A stretch of 41,682 bases of DNA from Microcella sp. (GTDB taxonomy: Bacteria; Actinomycetota; Actinomycetes; Actinomycetales; Microbacteriaceae). This document shows positions 40,161 to 41,682 of this stretch, piece after piece (within the stretch, counting starts at the first letter, position 1; every line of letters begins with the position of its first letter). The DNA lies in contig NZ_JAUSMI010000013.1 of the NCBI RefSeq assembly GCF_030645145.1, positions 1 through 41,682 of the forward strand, read 5' to 3'. A model generated the notes under the pieces. The model had not been told where the DNA came from, made no database searches, and saw nothing but the letters and a program-made list of their open reading frames with translations. The position numbers and the translations under genes are program-made.

Positions 40161-40398
40161 CCCGCGCGGCCCGCCCCCGGCGCACGGCGCTCACGACGAG
40201 CAGCGTGATGATGAGGACGAACCCGATGGGCAGGCCGATGAGCGGCAGGACGGTCACGGCGGGCCAGATGCCGACGGTGAAGTCGCCGCGCTCGAGCCCG
40301 GAGGCGGTCGCGATGATGACCGCGACGAAGCTCGCGAGGCTCAGCACGATGATGCCGGCGACCATGTAAGCCAGGATGCGCTCCACGCGGTTGGTCAT
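40147..40398 (-). CDS. Small two-TM membrane protein
   Basis: MTNRVERILAYMVAGIIVLSLASFVAVIIATASG...VTVLPLIGLPIGFVLIITLLVVSAVRRGRAARDAGH. Confidence 0.7.
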   Translation of the reverse strand: MTNRVERILAYMVAGIIVLSLASFVAVIIATASGLERGDFTVGIWPAVTVLPLIGLPIGFVLIITLLVVSAVRRGRAARDAGH

Positions 40399-40526
40399 CA
40401 CGACGGATTCTTCTGGCACGTGACCAGGATAGGTGCCGCCGCCGACGCCGCAGTACCCCCGATCCTGGGGCCGCGGGATCGCGGTATCCTCGAAGGCTGG
40501 ATCATCCACAGGCGAGGAGTGCGCGC

Positions 40527-40907
40527 ATGCCCACCGGCAAGGTCAAGTTCTACGACCAGGAGAAGGGATTCGGGTTCATCAGCGGCGACGATGGCTCCGA
40601 GGTCTTCCTGCACGCCTCCGCGCTGCCCGAGGGGGCGGTCGTCAAGGCCGGCAGCCGGCTCGAGTTCGGGGTGGCCGACGGCAAGCGCGGCGCGCAGGCG
40701 CTCTCGGTGCGCGTTCTCGACGCGAAGCCGAGCCTCGTCAAGGCGAACCGCAAGCCCGCCGACGAGATGGCGATCATCGTCGAGGACCTCATCAAGCTGC
40801 TCGACAACGTCGGGGGCCGTCTCAAGGGCGGGCGCTACCCCGACGGCGAGCACGGCGCCAAGATCGCGGCCGTGCTGCGTCGCGTGGCGGACGAGCTGGA
40901 TGCCTGA
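40527..40907 (+). CDS. Cold-shock-domain protein with C-terminal extension
   Basis: MPTGKVKFYDQEKGFGFISGDDGSEVFLHASALPEG plus about 60-residue C-terminal region. Confidence 0.93.
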   Translation: MPTGKVKFYDQEKGFGFISGDDGSEVFLHASALPEGAVVKAGSRLEFGVADGKRGAQALSVRVLDAKPSLVKANRKPADEMAIIVEDLIKLLDNVGGRLKGGRYPDGEHGAKIAAVLRRVADELDA

Positions 40908-41520
40908 GTCGGTCGAGAGCGCCGCTCCCGGGCGCGCCGTGCTCGAGCCGCTCGCACGCGAGGCGCTCGGCGAGATCACGAACCCTAAGCACGTCGGCGC
41001 GCTGCGCGACGTGACGATCGCCGATGACGTCGCGACCGTGCGCTTCTCGACGACGCAAGGCGGCTACCCCGGCTGGGCGTGGACGGTCAGCATCGCCGTC
41101 AACCCCGGCATGGAGCCCGCCATCCTCGAGACCGAGCTCATGCCCGGCGACGGCGCGCTCGTCGCGCCCGACTGGGTGCCGTGGGCCGACCGGCTCGAGG
41201 ACTACCTCGCGCAGCAGGCCGAGGCCGGCTCCGGCGACGACGCCGACGACGAGGCGGACGACGACGACGAGCACGACGATGACGACCACGAGCTCGACGA
41301 CGACGTCGACGGGGTCGACATCGACCTGCACGCGGACGACGTCGACGACGACGACGACGAGGATGAAGACCTCGACGACGACGACGAGGACATCGACGAC
41401 GGCGACCTCGATGACGAGGACGACGACGATGACGACGACCTCGATGACGAGGACGACGACGACGCCGATGAGGACGACATCGACGAGGAGTCCGACGAGG
41501 ACGACGACTCGGGCCTCTGA
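40900..41520 (+). CDS. DUF3027-family protein with extreme acidic tail
   Basis: AREALGEITNPKHVGALRDVTIADDVATVRFSTTQGGYPGWAWTVSIAV; tail of about 95 residues, mostly Asp/Glu; ATG overlaps upstream CDS. Confidence 0.9.
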   Translation: MPESVESAAPGRAVLEPLAREALGEITNPKHVGALRDVTIADDVATVRFSTTQGGYPGWAWTVSIAVNPGMEPAILETELMPGDGALVAPDWVPWADRLEDYLAQQAEAGSGDDADDEADDDDEHDDDDHELDDDVDGVDIDLHADDVDDDDDEDEDLDDDDEDIDDGDLDDEDDDDDDDLDDEDDDDADEDDIDEESDEDDDSGL

Positions 41521-41590
41521 TCCCGGTCGCCCCGCCGCCCGCTAGCTGTACTCGGCAGGGACGTTGGTGACACAACCGTTGTGAGACAGG

Positions 41591-41642
41591 GAGACCTCCT
41601 GGCTTAGTGGAGCTGTCTAGTTCTTCACTGCCAGGAGGTCTC
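41591..41642 (+). promoter_or_regulatory. 13-bp hairpin sequestering the Shine-Dalgarno of the IS481-like transposase
   Basis: GAGACCTCCTGGC (41591-41603) pairs with GCCAGGAGGTCTC (41630-41642); AGGAGG 41633-41638, GTG 41643. Confidence 0.8.
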
Positions 41643-41682
41643 GTGTCCCACGGTAATGCCCGCTTGAACGTGCGTGGCAGGC
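41643..41682 (+). mobile_element. 5' start of IS481-family-like transposase CDS, truncated by window edge
   Basis: GTG start, MSHGNARLNVRGR..., resembles the N-terminus of IS481-family transposases; strong SD. Confidence 0.65.

Noticed and set aside
41202-41573. Poly-Ser 123-aa minus-strand ORF
   Set aside because: Reverse complement of the Asp-codon-rich DUF3027 tail; artefact of GAC/GTC repeats.

Overview
The window is a high-GC actinobacterial chromosomal segment, most consistent with Microbacteriaceae, and is densely coding on both strands. The backbone is largely conserved housekeeping DNA: orphan NarL/LuxR response regulator-tdk, tRNA-Pro, metallophosphoesterase-PASTA penicillin-binding protein, DUF4177-RidA, acs, a reduced tad-like cluster, topA-tmk-holB, TAP-like hydrolase, tRNA-Thr, SGNH hydrolase, CDF and YdcZ transporters, an FMN reductase / MetQIN-like ABC / LLM monooxygenase block, msrB, GNAT, DUF2332, DUF3263, LytR_C, cspA, DUF3048, groL, a WXG100-HK-RR block, XPB helicase and partner, an extended cold-shock protein, and DUF3027. 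The strongest non-coding signal is a 6C-type small RNA between acs and tadA. It has two hairpins each presenting CCCCCC, its own sigma70-like promoter and an intrinsic terminator. Other items of note: tandem CIRCE operators overlapping the groL promoter; a 13-bp hairpin that hides the Shine-Dalgarno of an IS481-like transposase starting at the right edge; 10-nt phased GTGACG repeats and a GCGTCAT-CTC-ATGACGC palindrome flanking a putative organosulfur locus; a PVPVD 15-nt tandem repeat ending TadA; and an extreme Asp/Glu tail on the DUF3027 protein. No CRISPR, prophage or clear defence system was seen. I do not claim a wholly new system; the best candidates for follow-up are the 6C/tad arrangement, the sulfur-type locus with its operator-like repeats, and the WXG100-two-component operon.
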